From DATLMR01 sp964615905 (lineage in GTDB: Bacteria > Acidobacteriota > Blastocatellia > UBA7656), in the NCBI GenBank assembly GCA_964615905.1, contig CAZTUB010000012.1:62001-126000 (forward strand): a stretch of 64,000 bases of DNA, in the 5' to 3' direction. This document shows, one piece after another, positions 18,143-25,351 of the stretch. Both the position numbers and the translations under genes were made by a program. The notes beneath the pieces are model-generated. The model was not told the origin of the DNA, did no database searches, and saw only the letters and a program-made list of their open reading frames with translations. Numbering within the stretch: the stretch's first letter is position 1; each line of letters opens with the position of its first letter.

Positions 18143-18517
18143 ATGGGAGACGTGATAGACAGGCAGGAAAAGCTGAAGGAAGAGAGGCTGGAGGCAAGGC
18201 TCAGCCTGGAGCGGAGAGACAAGCTGCGGGTCGAAGGTCCTTATCCGGCGATTGTGCGCGGCAGCGACGAGAGCGGCAGAAGGTTCGAGGCCGACACGTT
18301 TGTCGATAACCTGAGCGCGGGCGGTCTGTTTCTGCGGCTGAGCGAAAAGGTCCACAAAGGGACGCAACTGTTTATACTTTGCCAGCTTTCAACAAGCCTG
18401 GAAGACGGGTTGCCGCCGCCGCGCGTCGCGATTCGCGGAAGAGTTGTGCGCCTGGTCCCGCAGGCCGACGGCTCAACCGGCCTGGGCATCGCCATTTCAA
18501 ACCACAGATTTCTTTGA
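18143..18517 (+). CDS. PilZ domain protein
   Basis: A 124-residue single-domain protein. The arginine-rich N-terminal segment (LERRDKLRVEGPYPAIV) and the NLSAGGLFLRL strand correspond to the RxxxR and (D/N)xSxxG boxes that bind cyclic di-GMP in PilZ domains, and HKGTQLFILCQL fits the following barrel strand. It probably senses c-di-GMP and may control polysaccharide production or secretion, given its place beside manC and the export genes. Loss of one Arg in the first box cannot be excluded, so ligand binding is inferred. Confidence 0.8.
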   Translation: MGDVIDRQEKLKEERLEARLSLERRDKLRVEGPYPAIVRGSDESGRRFEADTFVDNLSAGGLFLRLSEKVHKGTQLFILCQLSTSLEDGLPPPRVAIRGRVVRLVPQADGSTGLGIAISNHRFL

Positions 18518-18520
18518 CTG

Positions 18521-18641
18521 CCGTAAACCGTGACAAGAAGGAGAGACCGGCCAAGCTCCGTTTATCTCTTTCTTGTCACTTGTCACTTGTCACTTGTCAC
18601 TCTCTTCTAACTTGTCACGGTTTACGGTTCACGGTTTACGC
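18521..18641. repeat. Heptamer inverted repeat 5 between convergent genes
   Basis: The left arm from 18521 has CGTAAAC and CGTGACA units. The right side from about 18571 has four TTGTCAC units, an interruption (TCTCTTCTAA), then TTGTCAC, GGTTTAC, GGTTCAC and GGTTTAC units to 18640. It separates the convergent PilZ and lytic transglycosylase genes and encodes the last residues (VNREP) and stop of the latter. The right side is much longer than the left, so only part can pair. Confidence 0.85.
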
Positions 18642-19374
18642 CGTGTGAAGTGGACCGGATGATCTGGTTGTATGTGGGGAGTCTCTCTTCGGCGGGCGCG
18701 GCGACAAGCTGCGCGGGCGCGGGCTGCGAATCGCCGTGTATGCGGCTGTAGCGACCGTAAATTATACGGACATAATTCTGAGTCTCTGAAAACGGCGGGA
18801 TGCGGTGTCCATAAAACTCAACCGCCCCTTCGCCCGCGTTGTACCCGGCCAGCGCCAGTCTGAGGTCGCCGCGAAATCTATCGAGCAACCAGCGCAGGTA
18901 GCGCGCGCCCGCGCCTATATTTTCCTGCGGGTCAAAGATGTCTTTGACGCCGAAGCGTTGAGCCGTCGCCGGCATTAACTGCATCAAACCTGAAGCGCCT
19001 TTGGGCGACACCGCCCCCTGGTTAAAGGCGGACTCTGCCCTCATAACAGAGAGGATCAAACAGGGGTCGAGGCCGTGACGAGCGGCTGCCTGGTAAACTA
19101 TCGCGTCAACCGCCACGTTGCCGCTTGAGATGTGGCGCGCGGCCTGCGGCTGCGGTATCGACACGCGGGCGGCGGGTTTATCAACAGGCGGTGCCGTCTG
19201 GTTCTTCGCCTGCTCCGCTTTCTTCGCCAGTTCTTCGGCGCGCGCGCGGGCCTGGTCTTTATCCGAGAGCGGCACGGGCGGAACTTCGGGCGGCGACAGC
19301 GGGCGGTCCTGGCCGTAAGCGATCACAGGAGCGGCCAGCAGGACTAAGATTATCGAAAGCGTTCCGGTCGTCAT
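18622..19374 (-). CDS. Lytic transglycosylase, SLT domain
   Basis: An exported peptidoglycan lytic transglycosylase of 250 residues. After a signal peptide (LSIILVLLAAPVIAYGQD) and a charged Pro-rich linker, the SLT domain carries the catalytic Glu in LSVMRAESAFN, the GASGLMQLMPATAQRFGV motif, IGAGARYLRWLL and LALAGYNAGEGAV. It cleaves glycan strands, often to open a path for an envelope-spanning machine. Its start overlaps the stop of the upstream VirB9-like gene by four bases, so the two are translationally coupled. The C-terminal VNREP is contributed by the downstream repeat. Confidence 0.92.
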   Translation of the reverse strand: MTTGTLSIILVLLAAPVIAYGQDRPLSPPEVPPVPLSDKDQARARAEELAKKAEQAKNQTAPPVDKPAARVSIPQPQAARHISSGNVAVDAIVYQAAARHGLDPCLILSVMRAESAFNQGAVSPKGASGLMQLMPATAQRFGVKDIFDPQENIGAGARYLRWLLDRFRGDLRLALAGYNAGEGAVEFYGHRIPPFSETQNYVRIIYGRYSRIHGDSQPAPAQLVAAPAEERLPTYNQIIRSTSHGVNREP

Positions 19375-20309
19375 TGGATAGTCAGGCGCGTGATCTCAAG
19401 GTCGTCCGCGCCGCGCACAAAAAGCGTCAGCCGCTCTTTAGCCGTCGCCGGTCGCGGCTCAAAAACGAGCACTCCTGTAAGCGTTTCGCCCGGAGCGAGG
19501 CGGTTTTCCGACTTGCTCTGGACCACAGTGGCCGGGATATGTCTGGCTTCGCGGCCCGACCCTGATTCAAGCGAGATGGCGCTAAAGACGAACTCCGTGT
19601 CGCCGGTGTTTTGCAGCGTGTAGCGCAGGTAAGACCTCTCTTCGAACGTGAAGACGCGAGGGTCTAGCATTATGACGACCTTCTTTGATGTCACGCGAGT
19701 GCTATCGATCTTCGACTCGCGCAGCCCCAGCATAAGCGCCTGCACAAAGCGGCGTTCGGCTTCGGCGGCGGCCTTTGTTTCGGCGTCGCTGATTATTCGC
19801 TGGGCCTGCTGGCGGACGTTATCGATCATCTCGTCGGCCCTTGCGCGCGCGTTGGTTATAATATCGTCAGCCTGCCGCCGCGCCTGTTCTACAAGATCGC
19901 CGGTTTGGGCTGCGGGCGCGGGCGCCGCTTTGTCGCTTACATTCACGACCCGGTTAGATTGCGCCATAGGAACTATCGACAGATCGAAGTTGTATACGCG
20001 TTTGCCCCTTGTCTTTACAAACAGGTTGCTCATGCCTTTCGCGGGGATTGGCTTGAGGAATACGTCGTTTCCGCTGCGCTGCGCCACAAAGCTCCCTTTG
20101 CCGCTCGCCGCGTCGTAAAGGTCGCCGCAGATTATCTCGTCGACCTCATCGGGAAACGAAACGCGCGTGGTAATGCCCTGCGCGGTTTTGATCTGACCGA
20201 TCTGGTCGCCCGAAAGCGAGACGGTTGTGATCGCTTGCAAGCGCGCAGCAGAAGTCGCGCACGCAAGGATCAGTAAGCTCACGATTGAAGCTATAAATCT
20301 CAAATTCAT
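19371..20309 (-). CDS. VirB9/TrbG/CagX-like secreted protein
   Basis: A protein of 312 residues from the ATG at 20309; the frame is open upstream but the signal peptide MNLRFIASIVSLLILACATSAARLQA begins here. The first half resembles the N-terminal domain of VirB9/TrbG/CagX proteins (ISFPDEV-like TRVSFPDEVDEIICGD, then NDVFLKPIPAKGMSNLFVKTRGKRVYNFDL). A helical coiled-coil stretch follows (LVEQARRQADDIITNARARADEM, continuing). The C-terminal half has beta-rich text with YLRYTLQNTGDTEFVF, recalling the CagX/VirB9 C-terminal domain. VirB9 forms part of the type IV secretion outer-membrane core, but no other VirB genes are in the window. The assignment is by pattern and moderately sure. Confidence 0.6.
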   Translation of the reverse strand: MNLRFIASIVSLLILACATSAARLQAITTVSLSGDQIGQIKTAQGITTRVSFPDEVDEIICGDLYDAASGKGSFVAQRSGNDVFLKPIPAKGMSNLFVKTRGKRVYNFDLSIVPMAQSNRVVNVSDKAAPAPAAQTGDLVEQARRQADDIITNARARADEMIDNVRQQAQRIISDAETKAAAEAERRFVQALMLGLRESKIDSTRVTSKKVVIMLDPRVFTFEERSYLRYTLQNTGDTEFVFSAISLESGSGREARHIPATVVQSKSENRLAPGETLTGVLVFEPRPATAKERLTLFVRGADDLEITRLTIQ

Positions 20310-20367
20310 CTTGTTAGACCTGATGGGCTGCTGCCGGGCAGCGTTGAAGTAGGGGGCAGGCCTCGCA

Positions 20368-20396
20368 ATATTAAAGCAACTCTGCCCAGGAAGCAA
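20368..20396 (-). promoter_or_regulatory. Candidate promoter for the VirB9-like/transglycosylase pair
   Basis: On the minus strand TTGCTT (plus 20391-20396) and TAATAT (20368-20373) are separated by 17 bases. It lies between the terminator of the upstream FecR-like gene and the ATG at 20309. The -35 matches only in its first three bases, so this is moderate evidence. The -35 overlaps the T-rich tail of the terminator. Confidence 0.35.
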
Positions 20397-20428
20397 AACG
20401 CCCCGGCGTTTGAGGCGACCGGGGCGTT
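20391..20428 (-). terminator. Intrinsic terminator of the FecR-like gene
   Basis: A perfect 10-bp inverted repeat (AACGCCCCGG at 20397-20406, CCGGGGCGTT at 20419-20428) with a 12-base loop, read on the minus strand and followed by TTTTGCTT. It lies 25 bases past the stop of the gene at 20454. Confidence 0.85.
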
Positions 20429-20453
20429 CTGCGGTTCATCTTTTAGTAGACGT

Positions 20454-21104
20454 TTAAGGCTGCGTCGGTGAGACCACCGGCGTGGAGGGGCCGGATTCGT
20501 CGCCAAGCGCGACGCCGGCGAAGATGGCGGCTCCGACGCCGATCAATCCGAGTATCCCGCCAAGACCGGGGCCTATGAATGCGGCTGCGGGGTCATCCTC
20601 ACAGTCGAGAATCAGGTTCGTGCCGCCGGTCGTTGTGACCTCGCCCGACCCGCTATACTCCTCGTCCTCTCCTGCAACCTTTGTCTCAGGAGCGTCGGAG
20701 CCTTCCCGCACCTGCGCCTGCCCCGTGACGACCTCCACCTCGAAAGGCGAGCAGAGGTTCTTTATCGAAACCATCCCGGCGGCAAAGACCAGCACGATTG
20801 ACGTATGAGGCCGAAGCTCGATACGGCCAAGCGGGCCGAGGTCGATCACCGCGCTCGACGAGCCGGTCTCGATTCTGCTGCCGCTCGTTATCGTAGCGCC
20901 GCTTTCCGTTGCGATGCCGTTTACGGTAGCCGACCCGGTCAAGACGCCCGAAGGCTCTTGAGCAAACGCCGGGTCGAGAGCGAGCGAATCGAGAAGCGTA
21001 TCGGGTTGTGATGCCGCAAACGACGACAGCGAGAATACCGTCGTTACCGTCACCGCAAGCAACAGGCTTGTGAAAGCTCTCAGGCAGACTTTAAATAGCT
21101 TCAT
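20454..21104 (-). CDS. Secreted FecR-like domain protein
   Basis: 216 residues from the ATG at 21104, which has GGAGTG upstream and begins a signal peptide (MKLFKVCLRAFTSLLLAVTVTTVFS). The central part (GVLTGSATVNGIATESGATITSGSRIETGSSSAVIDLG, then RIELRPHTSIVL) matches the FecR-type beta domain in which a secreted sheet is studded with polar turns. An acidic linker and a glycine-rich hydrophobic segment follow (GPGLGGILGLIGVGAAIFAGVALG), perhaps a C-terminal membrane anchor. Classical FecR regulates a sigma factor, but there is no sigma gene nearby, so this is probably a structural or surface variant of the fold. Confidence 0.6.
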   Translation of the reverse strand: MKLFKVCLRAFTSLLLAVTVTTVFSLSSFAASQPDTLLDSLALDPAFAQEPSGVLTGSATVNGIATESGATITSGSRIETGSSSAVIDLGPLGRIELRPHTSIVLVFAAGMVSIKNLCSPFEVEVVTGQAQVREGSDAPETKVAGEDEEYSGSGEVTTTGGTNLILDCEDDPAAAFIGPGLGGILGLIGVGAAIFAGVALGDESGPSTPVVSPTQP

Positions 21105-21136
21105 AATCACTCCGCTGACCTTACATGGCCGGGGCC

Positions 21137-21165
21137 AGAATAGGTTCCGCACCCCGGAAAGTCAA
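21137..21165 (-). promoter_or_regulatory. Sigma-70 type promoter for the FecR-like gene
   Basis: On the minus strand TTGACT (plus 21160-21165) and TATTCT (21137-21142) are separated by exactly 17 bases, about 33 bases upstream of the ATG at 21104. The -35 matches five of six consensus bases and the -10 four of six. Confidence 0.6.
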
Positions 21166-21175
21166 TACTTTTACC

Positions 21176-22168
21176 CTAGGCTTGAAACCCCGCAGGCTTG
21201 CCGCTCAACCGCGCGCGGTGATAGTCGATCACGCTGTTCAGAATCTGGTCGAGGCCGTAGCGCGGCTCATAGCCGATAAGGTTGCGAATCTTCGTCAGGT
21301 CCGGCACGCGCCGCATCATGTCCTCGAACCCTTCCTCGTAAGCTTCGCCGTAGGGGACGAAGACCGTCTCAGAGGTTGAGCCCGCAAGCTCTCTGATCTT
21401 TTCGGCCAGCTCAAGGATTGTGACCTCGTGATCGCTCCCGATGTTATAGACCTCGCCGACGGCGAGCGGGTGCTCGGCCAGCCGCATGATAGCTCCGACC
21501 GTATCCGCGACGTGCGTAAAACAGCGCGTCTGCCGACCGTCGCCGAAGACCGTTATCGGCTCGTTTGCAATCGCCTGCCGCGCAAAGTTCGGGATGACCA
21601 TGCCGTACCTGCCGGTCTGGCGCGGCCCTACGGTGTTGAACAGTCGGGCGATGACGGTAGGCACACGCTTCTCTTTCCAGTAAGCGATAGCCAGAAATTC
21701 ATCTATCGCCTTCGAGCAGGCGTAACTCCACCGCCCCTTGCTCGTCGGCCCCAGCACGAGATCGTCGTCTTCGCAAAAAGGCGCGCGGTCGCGCTTGCCA
21801 TAGACTTCCGACGTGGAGGTAATCAGCACACGCTTGCGCTTTTTGGCCGCAAGCCCCAGCACGATCTCTGTCCCGCGTATGTTCGTCTCGATAGTCTTTA
21901 CGGGGCTCTCGACGATCAGACGCACGCCGACCGCCGCCGCAAGGTGATATGTGATGTCGCAAAGGTCTACGAGCTCCGCCGCGAGCTGTGTGTTGCAGAT
22001 GGATTCAAGGTAATAGGCAAACTTTGGATGATCTTTTATGTGCTGGATATTCTCCATCCCGCCGGTCGAGAGGTCGTCGATTATGTATACATCGTCGCCC
22101 CGCTCAAGATGGCGCTCGGCAAGATGAGAGCCGATAAACCCCGCTCCGCCTGTTATGAAAACTCGCAT
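21176..22168 (-). CDS. NAD-dependent sugar-nucleotide epimerase/dehydratase (SDR)
   Basis: An extended SDR of 330 residues acting on nucleotide sugars. It has an N-terminal NAD site (ITGGAGFIGSHLAE), a catalytic Tyr-Lys pair (WSYACSKAIDEF), ARLFNTVGPRQ, and the long C-terminal substrate domain ending YHRARLSGKPAGFQA. The closest recognisable types are UDP-glucuronate decarboxylase or UDP-glucose 4-epimerase, so the exact reaction is open. It follows the next epimerase gene by six bases, in the same exopolysaccharide operon. Confidence 0.85.
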   Translation of the reverse strand: MRVFITGGAGFIGSHLAERHLERGDDVYIIDDLSTGGMENIQHIKDHPKFAYYLESICNTQLAAELVDLCDITYHLAAAVGVRLIVESPVKTIETNIRGTEIVLGLAAKKRKRVLITSTSEVYGKRDRAPFCEDDDLVLGPTSKGRWSYACSKAIDEFLAIAYWKEKRVPTVIARLFNTVGPRQTGRYGMVIPNFARQAIANEPITVFGDGRQTRCFTHVADTVGAIMRLAEHPLAVGEVYNIGSDHEVTILELAEKIRELAGSTSETVFVPYGEAYEEGFEDMMRRVPDLTKIRNLIGYEPRYGLDQILNSVIDYHRARLSGKPAGFQA

Positions 22169-22174
22169 GGTGCG

Positions 22175-23296
22175 TCACCTGACCAGTCGCCGCGATTCAA
22201 GCTCGGCGGTCGCGCGCGCAACCTTATCACTCGCCGATTGGCGGCTTACCCAGTCGAGAAGCTCCGGGATGCCGCGCTCTAAATCCACCTTCGGCTCAAA
22301 GCCGAGCAGGTCGCGCGCTTTTGAAATGTCCGAGACGCAATGGCGTATGTCGCCCTCGCGGTATTTGCCGATCACTTCCGGCCGAAGCTCTTTGCCCAGC
22401 CCCTTCGCCAGCAAGTCGGAAATCCGGTTGATCGAAGTGGCGACGCCTGTGCCTACGTTTATAGCCTGATAATCGGCGCGGTCCGTTTCAAGCGCGAGCA
22501 GGTTCGCCTGCACTATGTCGCTTACGTGGACGAAATCGCGCGTCTGCTCTCCGTCTTCAAAGACCATAGGGCTCTGATCATTTAAGAGCCTCGAAGAGAA
22601 GATCGCGCATACTCCCGTGTAAGGATTCGACAGCGCCTGCCGCGTGCCGTAGACGTTGAAATAGCGAAGCGCGACGGTCGGGATGTTATAGGCTCGCCCG
22701 ACGACCAGCGACAACTGCTCCTGGTCCTGCTTCGTGATGGCGTAAACCGAATTTGGAAAGAGCGGCTTCTCTTCACCGGTAGCTTTCGGTCGAAGCACGC
22801 TTGCGCAGCGCGGGCACTCAACCTCCCATCGCCGTTCAAGCAGCTGGCTCGCGGGGCGAATCTGCGGCGTCACCTCGCCGCAGCCGGGGCAAGCGTACGC
22901 GCCCTCGCCGTATATCGACATCGAAGAAGCGACGACAAGCTTGCGAATCTGCGAGCGGCGCTCGACCATCGCTTCGAGCAAAACGGAAGTGCCAATGTCG
23001 TTTGCCCGCACGTAACGGCGTATCTCGTACATCGACTGGCCGACGCCGACTTCGGCCGCCTTGTGATACACGACCTCCACGCCGTCGAGCGCGCGGGCGA
23101 CCGCATCGGGGTCGCACACGTCGCCCTGTACAAACTCGGCCTCCGCGTTGAGATACTCCGGGCGGTCGGAGGCGTGGACCTGTGGAATCAAAGCGTCGAG
23201 CACGCGAACATTATGGCCGCGCTCGATAAGAGCATCGACCAGGTGCGAGCCTATAAACCCCGCGCCTCCCGTCACCAGAATGTTCAATCCTCCCAC
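22175..23296 (-). CDS. NAD-dependent epimerase with Cys4 zinc-ribbon-like insertion
   Basis: An extended SDR sugar-nucleotide enzyme. The GTG at 23296 is chosen because AAGGAG lies eight bases upstream and the Rossmann motif (LNILVTGGAGFIGSHLVDAL) follows at once; an in-frame upstream ATG would add an unlikely basic tail. The catalytic pair is SVYAITK. An unusual insert around residues 140-175 has two CxxC pairs (CPGCGE, then CPRCAS) and may bind zinc. I recall this insert in dTDP-L-rhamnose 4-epimerase-like proteins, which would fit an exopolysaccharide sugar pathway; that recall is not certain. Confidence 0.8.
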   Translation of the reverse strand: MGGLNILVTGGAGFIGSHLVDALIERGHNVRVLDALIPQVHASDRPEYLNAEAEFVQGDVCDPDAVARALDGVEVVYHKAAEVGVGQSMYEIRRYVRANDIGTSVLLEAMVERRSQIRKLVVASSMSIYGEGAYACPGCGEVTPQIRPASQLLERRWEVECPRCASVLRPKATGEEKPLFPNSVYAITKQDQEQLSLVVGRAYNIPTVALRYFNVYGTRQALSNPYTGVCAIFSSRLLNDQSPMVFEDGEQTRDFVHVSDIVQANLLALETDRADYQAINVGTGVATSINRISDLLAKGLGKELRPEVIGKYREGDIRHCVSDISKARDLLGFEPKVDLERGIPELLDWVSRQSASDKVARATAELESRRLVR

Positions 23297-23325
23297 TCGC
23301 TCTTCTCCTTCGTGCGGTCTCGCCG

Positions 23326-24120
23326 CTATTTCGTGTTTGTGGCGCAAAAGATCCCTACGTCGGGCGCTAAGGGATGAAGCCTGTCTACACGAAACGAGCG
23401 GCTCTCTAAAAGACGGCGCAGACCCTCACCCGTTCCCCGCTGGTGCGCGCCCTGGTGATATTCGCCTGTAATACGTCTTACGCGGCTTAGTATACCGGGC
23501 GGGCACTGTTCGAGTATCTCGTATTCAGCGCCCTCACAATCGATCTTGAGCAGGTCGCAGCGATCCAGATTGTTGTCATTAAAGACCTGCTCCAGACCCA
23601 CGCAGTTGATCTCGACCTGGCCGCCTTCATCTATTGACTCATAAAGCGTGTTCAAAATCCAAAGGGAACTGACACGCAACTTGCGCGAGTGCGGTTTTCC
23701 CGCGACCCCTTGCGGGATTATCACCACATTGTCAAGGTGGCTCGCTTCGATGTTCTTACTGAGCCAGTCCACGCAGTCGGGAAAAGGCTCATAGGCGTAC
23801 ACGCTTCCGTTTCTCGCGCGCGTGGCCGCGTATGCGGCAAAGACCCCGATATTGGCCCCGATGTCTATGACCACGTCACGGGGTTGAATCTTGTATCCGG
23901 CCGGGCAGTAATCCTCCCTTATCCATATTTCATAGAATAAGGCGGTCAGATTTTGACCTTCGGGGCTCTTCAGAACCACGCCGTTTCGAAGCCGCAACTC
24001 GCCCGCGCTCCTGCCCGTCCACATCTCCGCGAGCGCGGCCCGATAGTTCTTCACCATTCGGACAAATTGTAGATCGCGGTGAATCCGAGCCGGTATATGC
24101 TTTATTCTGGCTAAATTCAT
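23326..24120 (-). CDS. FkbM family methyltransferase
   Basis: A SAM-dependent methyltransferase of 264 residues. It has the FkbM motif I region VVIDIGANIGVFAAYAATR, the acidic YAYEPFPDCVDWLSKNI, and LLKIDCEGAEYEIL, a hallmark of the family. FkbM proteins O-methylate sugars or polyketides; here methylation of a polysaccharide residue is most likely given the neighbours. It lies between a Wza-like export gene (across heptamer repeat 6) and the epimerases. Confidence 0.85.
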   Translation of the reverse strand: MNLARIKHIPARIHRDLQFVRMVKNYRAALAEMWTGRSAGELRLRNGVVLKSPEGQNLTALFYEIWIREDYCPAGYKIQPRDVVIDIGANIGVFAAYAATRARNGSVYAYEPFPDCVDWLSKNIEASHLDNVVIIPQGVAGKPHSRKLRVSSLWILNTLYESIDEGGQVEINCVGLEQVFNDNNLDRCDLLKIDCEGAEYEILEQCPPGILSRVRRITGEYHQGAHQRGTGEGLRRLLESRSFRVDRLHPLAPDVGIFCATNTK

Positions 24121-24135
24121 ACCGCTTCATGGAAG

Positions 24136-24227
24136 GTGACAAGTGACAAGTGACAAGTGACAAGAAGAGGCAAGAGCAAAACCCTGCTTCGATCTTTCTT
24201 GTCACTTGTCACTTGTCACTGTTCACT
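24136..24227. repeat. Heptamer inverted repeat 6 (GTGACAA homopolymeric form)
   Basis: The left arm at 24136-24165 is four consecutive GTGACAA units. The right arm at 24198-24226 has three TTGTCAC units followed by a divergent GTTCAC. It lies entirely between the Wza-like gene and the FkbM gene, both on the minus strand. Confidence 0.85.
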
Positions 24228-24231
24228 TCCC

Positions 24232-25278
24232 TCAATATCTGATCGGGACGCCGCGATTTACCGTCCCTATGCCGAATGCGCGGAGCAACGCGCCGCCCAC
24301 CGACCTTGCGCGGCTGTTGGGGATGATGATTATGTCGTTGGCGATGATGCTAAGATCGTCTTTCTTGCCGCTCATGACCGCGCCCACGTCAACCTTTATC
24401 TCTTCGCGCTTGCCGGATGAGTTGTCTTCGCGAAATATGACCGCACGGTCTTTCGCCGCTTCGAACGTAGTGCCTTGCGCGAGCGAGATGGCCTGCCTTA
24501 GCGTCGTGCCCTCCTTGAGCGGGAACGAGCCGGGCTCGCGCACTTCGCCCGCGACAAAAAAGACATCCATCGGCGGGATGTTTACTATGTCGCCCGGCTC
24601 TATGGTCACGTTCTGATCAAAGCGGCCCTTTAACAACCCGCCTATGCTCACCTGAATCAGCCTGTAATCGTCATCCGGGGCCACGGCCATATTTTCAGGC
24701 GCGGCTTCTCCGCTCTTTTGCGCTCGCTGTTCGCGCATTATAAAAGCGGACGAGCCGTGATTTTCGGCGAGTCCTCCGGCAATCGTTATCAGCTTTAGAA
24801 GCGAGGGGCGGCCTTCGATCTGGTAAAGGCCGGGGCTTTTAACCGAGCCTTGAATAAAGAAGGCTCGGCTGTTGTATTGCTTGACCGCCACCTTGACTTG
24901 CGGGTTCTTCAGGTAGCGCCCGCGCAGCCCGTCCGTGATGAGCTTGCCCAGTTCTTCGGGCGTCTTGCCCGCCGCCGCAATCCTCCCCAGATACGGCATC
25001 AAGAAGGTCCCGGTCGAGCCTACGCGGAACTGGCCCGACAGCTCTGCGGCATCCTCGACCAGAATCTCTATCACATCGCTTGCCCCGATTCGATAATCTT
25101 CCTCGCTCGCGATGACGACGCTCGCGGGACTCGCGGGCGCAGCCGGCGAAGCCGCGGCCGGCGCGTGCTGCTGGCCCTGCTGCCCGGCCGCGCTGGTCGC
25201 CATTGACGCCGCGAATAGGGTGACGAGCGCCGTCACAAAAACGAGAAGGCGAGAATATCGCTTGCTTCTATCTTGCAT
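24232..25278 (-). CDS. Polysaccharide export protein, Wza/SLBB family
   Basis: An envelope polysaccharide exporter component of 348 residues. It has an N-terminal signal (LLVFVTALVTLFAASMATSAAG), an Ala/Pro linker, the Poly_export domain (EEDYRIGASDVIEILVEDAAEL, TFLMPYLGRIAAAGKTPEELGKLI), and two SLBB-like beta-grasp domains (AFFIQGSVKSPGLYQIEGRPSLLKLITIAGGL; VFFVAGEVREPGSFPLKEGTTLRQAISLAQG). No lipobox is evident, unlike E. coli Wza. It would form the outer-membrane or periplasmic channel for the polymer made by this locus. No Wzc kinase is adjacent. Confidence 0.9.
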   Translation of the reverse strand: MQDRSKRYSRLLVFVTALVTLFAASMATSAAGQQGQQHAPAAASPAAPASPASVVIASEEDYRIGASDVIEILVEDAAELSGQFRVGSTGTFLMPYLGRIAAAGKTPEELGKLITDGLRGRYLKNPQVKVAVKQYNSRAFFIQGSVKSPGLYQIEGRPSLLKLITIAGGLAENHGSSAFIMREQRAQKSGEAAPENMAVAPDDDYRLIQVSIGGLLKGRFDQNVTIEPGDIVNIPPMDVFFVAGEVREPGSFPLKEGTTLRQAISLAQGTTFEAAKDRAVIFREDNSSGKREEIKVDVGAVMSGKKDDLSIIANDIIIIPNSRARSVGGALLRAFGIGTVNRGVPIRY

Positions 25279-25292
25279 CTCAAAACTCCTCA

Positions 25293-25351
25293 GTGAACCG
25301 TGATAAATGTCTGACTCCTTCTTGTCACGGTTTACGGTTCACGGTTCACGA
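25293..25351. repeat. Heptamer inverted repeat 7 (short left arm)
   Basis: The right arm at 25321-25350 has TTGTCAC, GGTTTAC, GGTTCAC and GGTTCAC units. The left arm is only about two units (GTGAACC, GTGATAA, from 25293). It supplies the terminal residues (IVNREP) and stop of the O-antigen-ligase-like gene on the minus strand. Confidence 0.8.

Noticed and set aside
23296..23347. The longer epimerase start at 23347
   Set aside because: It would add a 17-residue basic tail before the Rossmann motif, while the GTG at 23296 has AAGGAG at good spacing.
24136..24227. A possible CRISPR array from the regular GTGACAA units
   Set aside because: Units are 7 bp without spacers and form palindromes; no cas genes are present.
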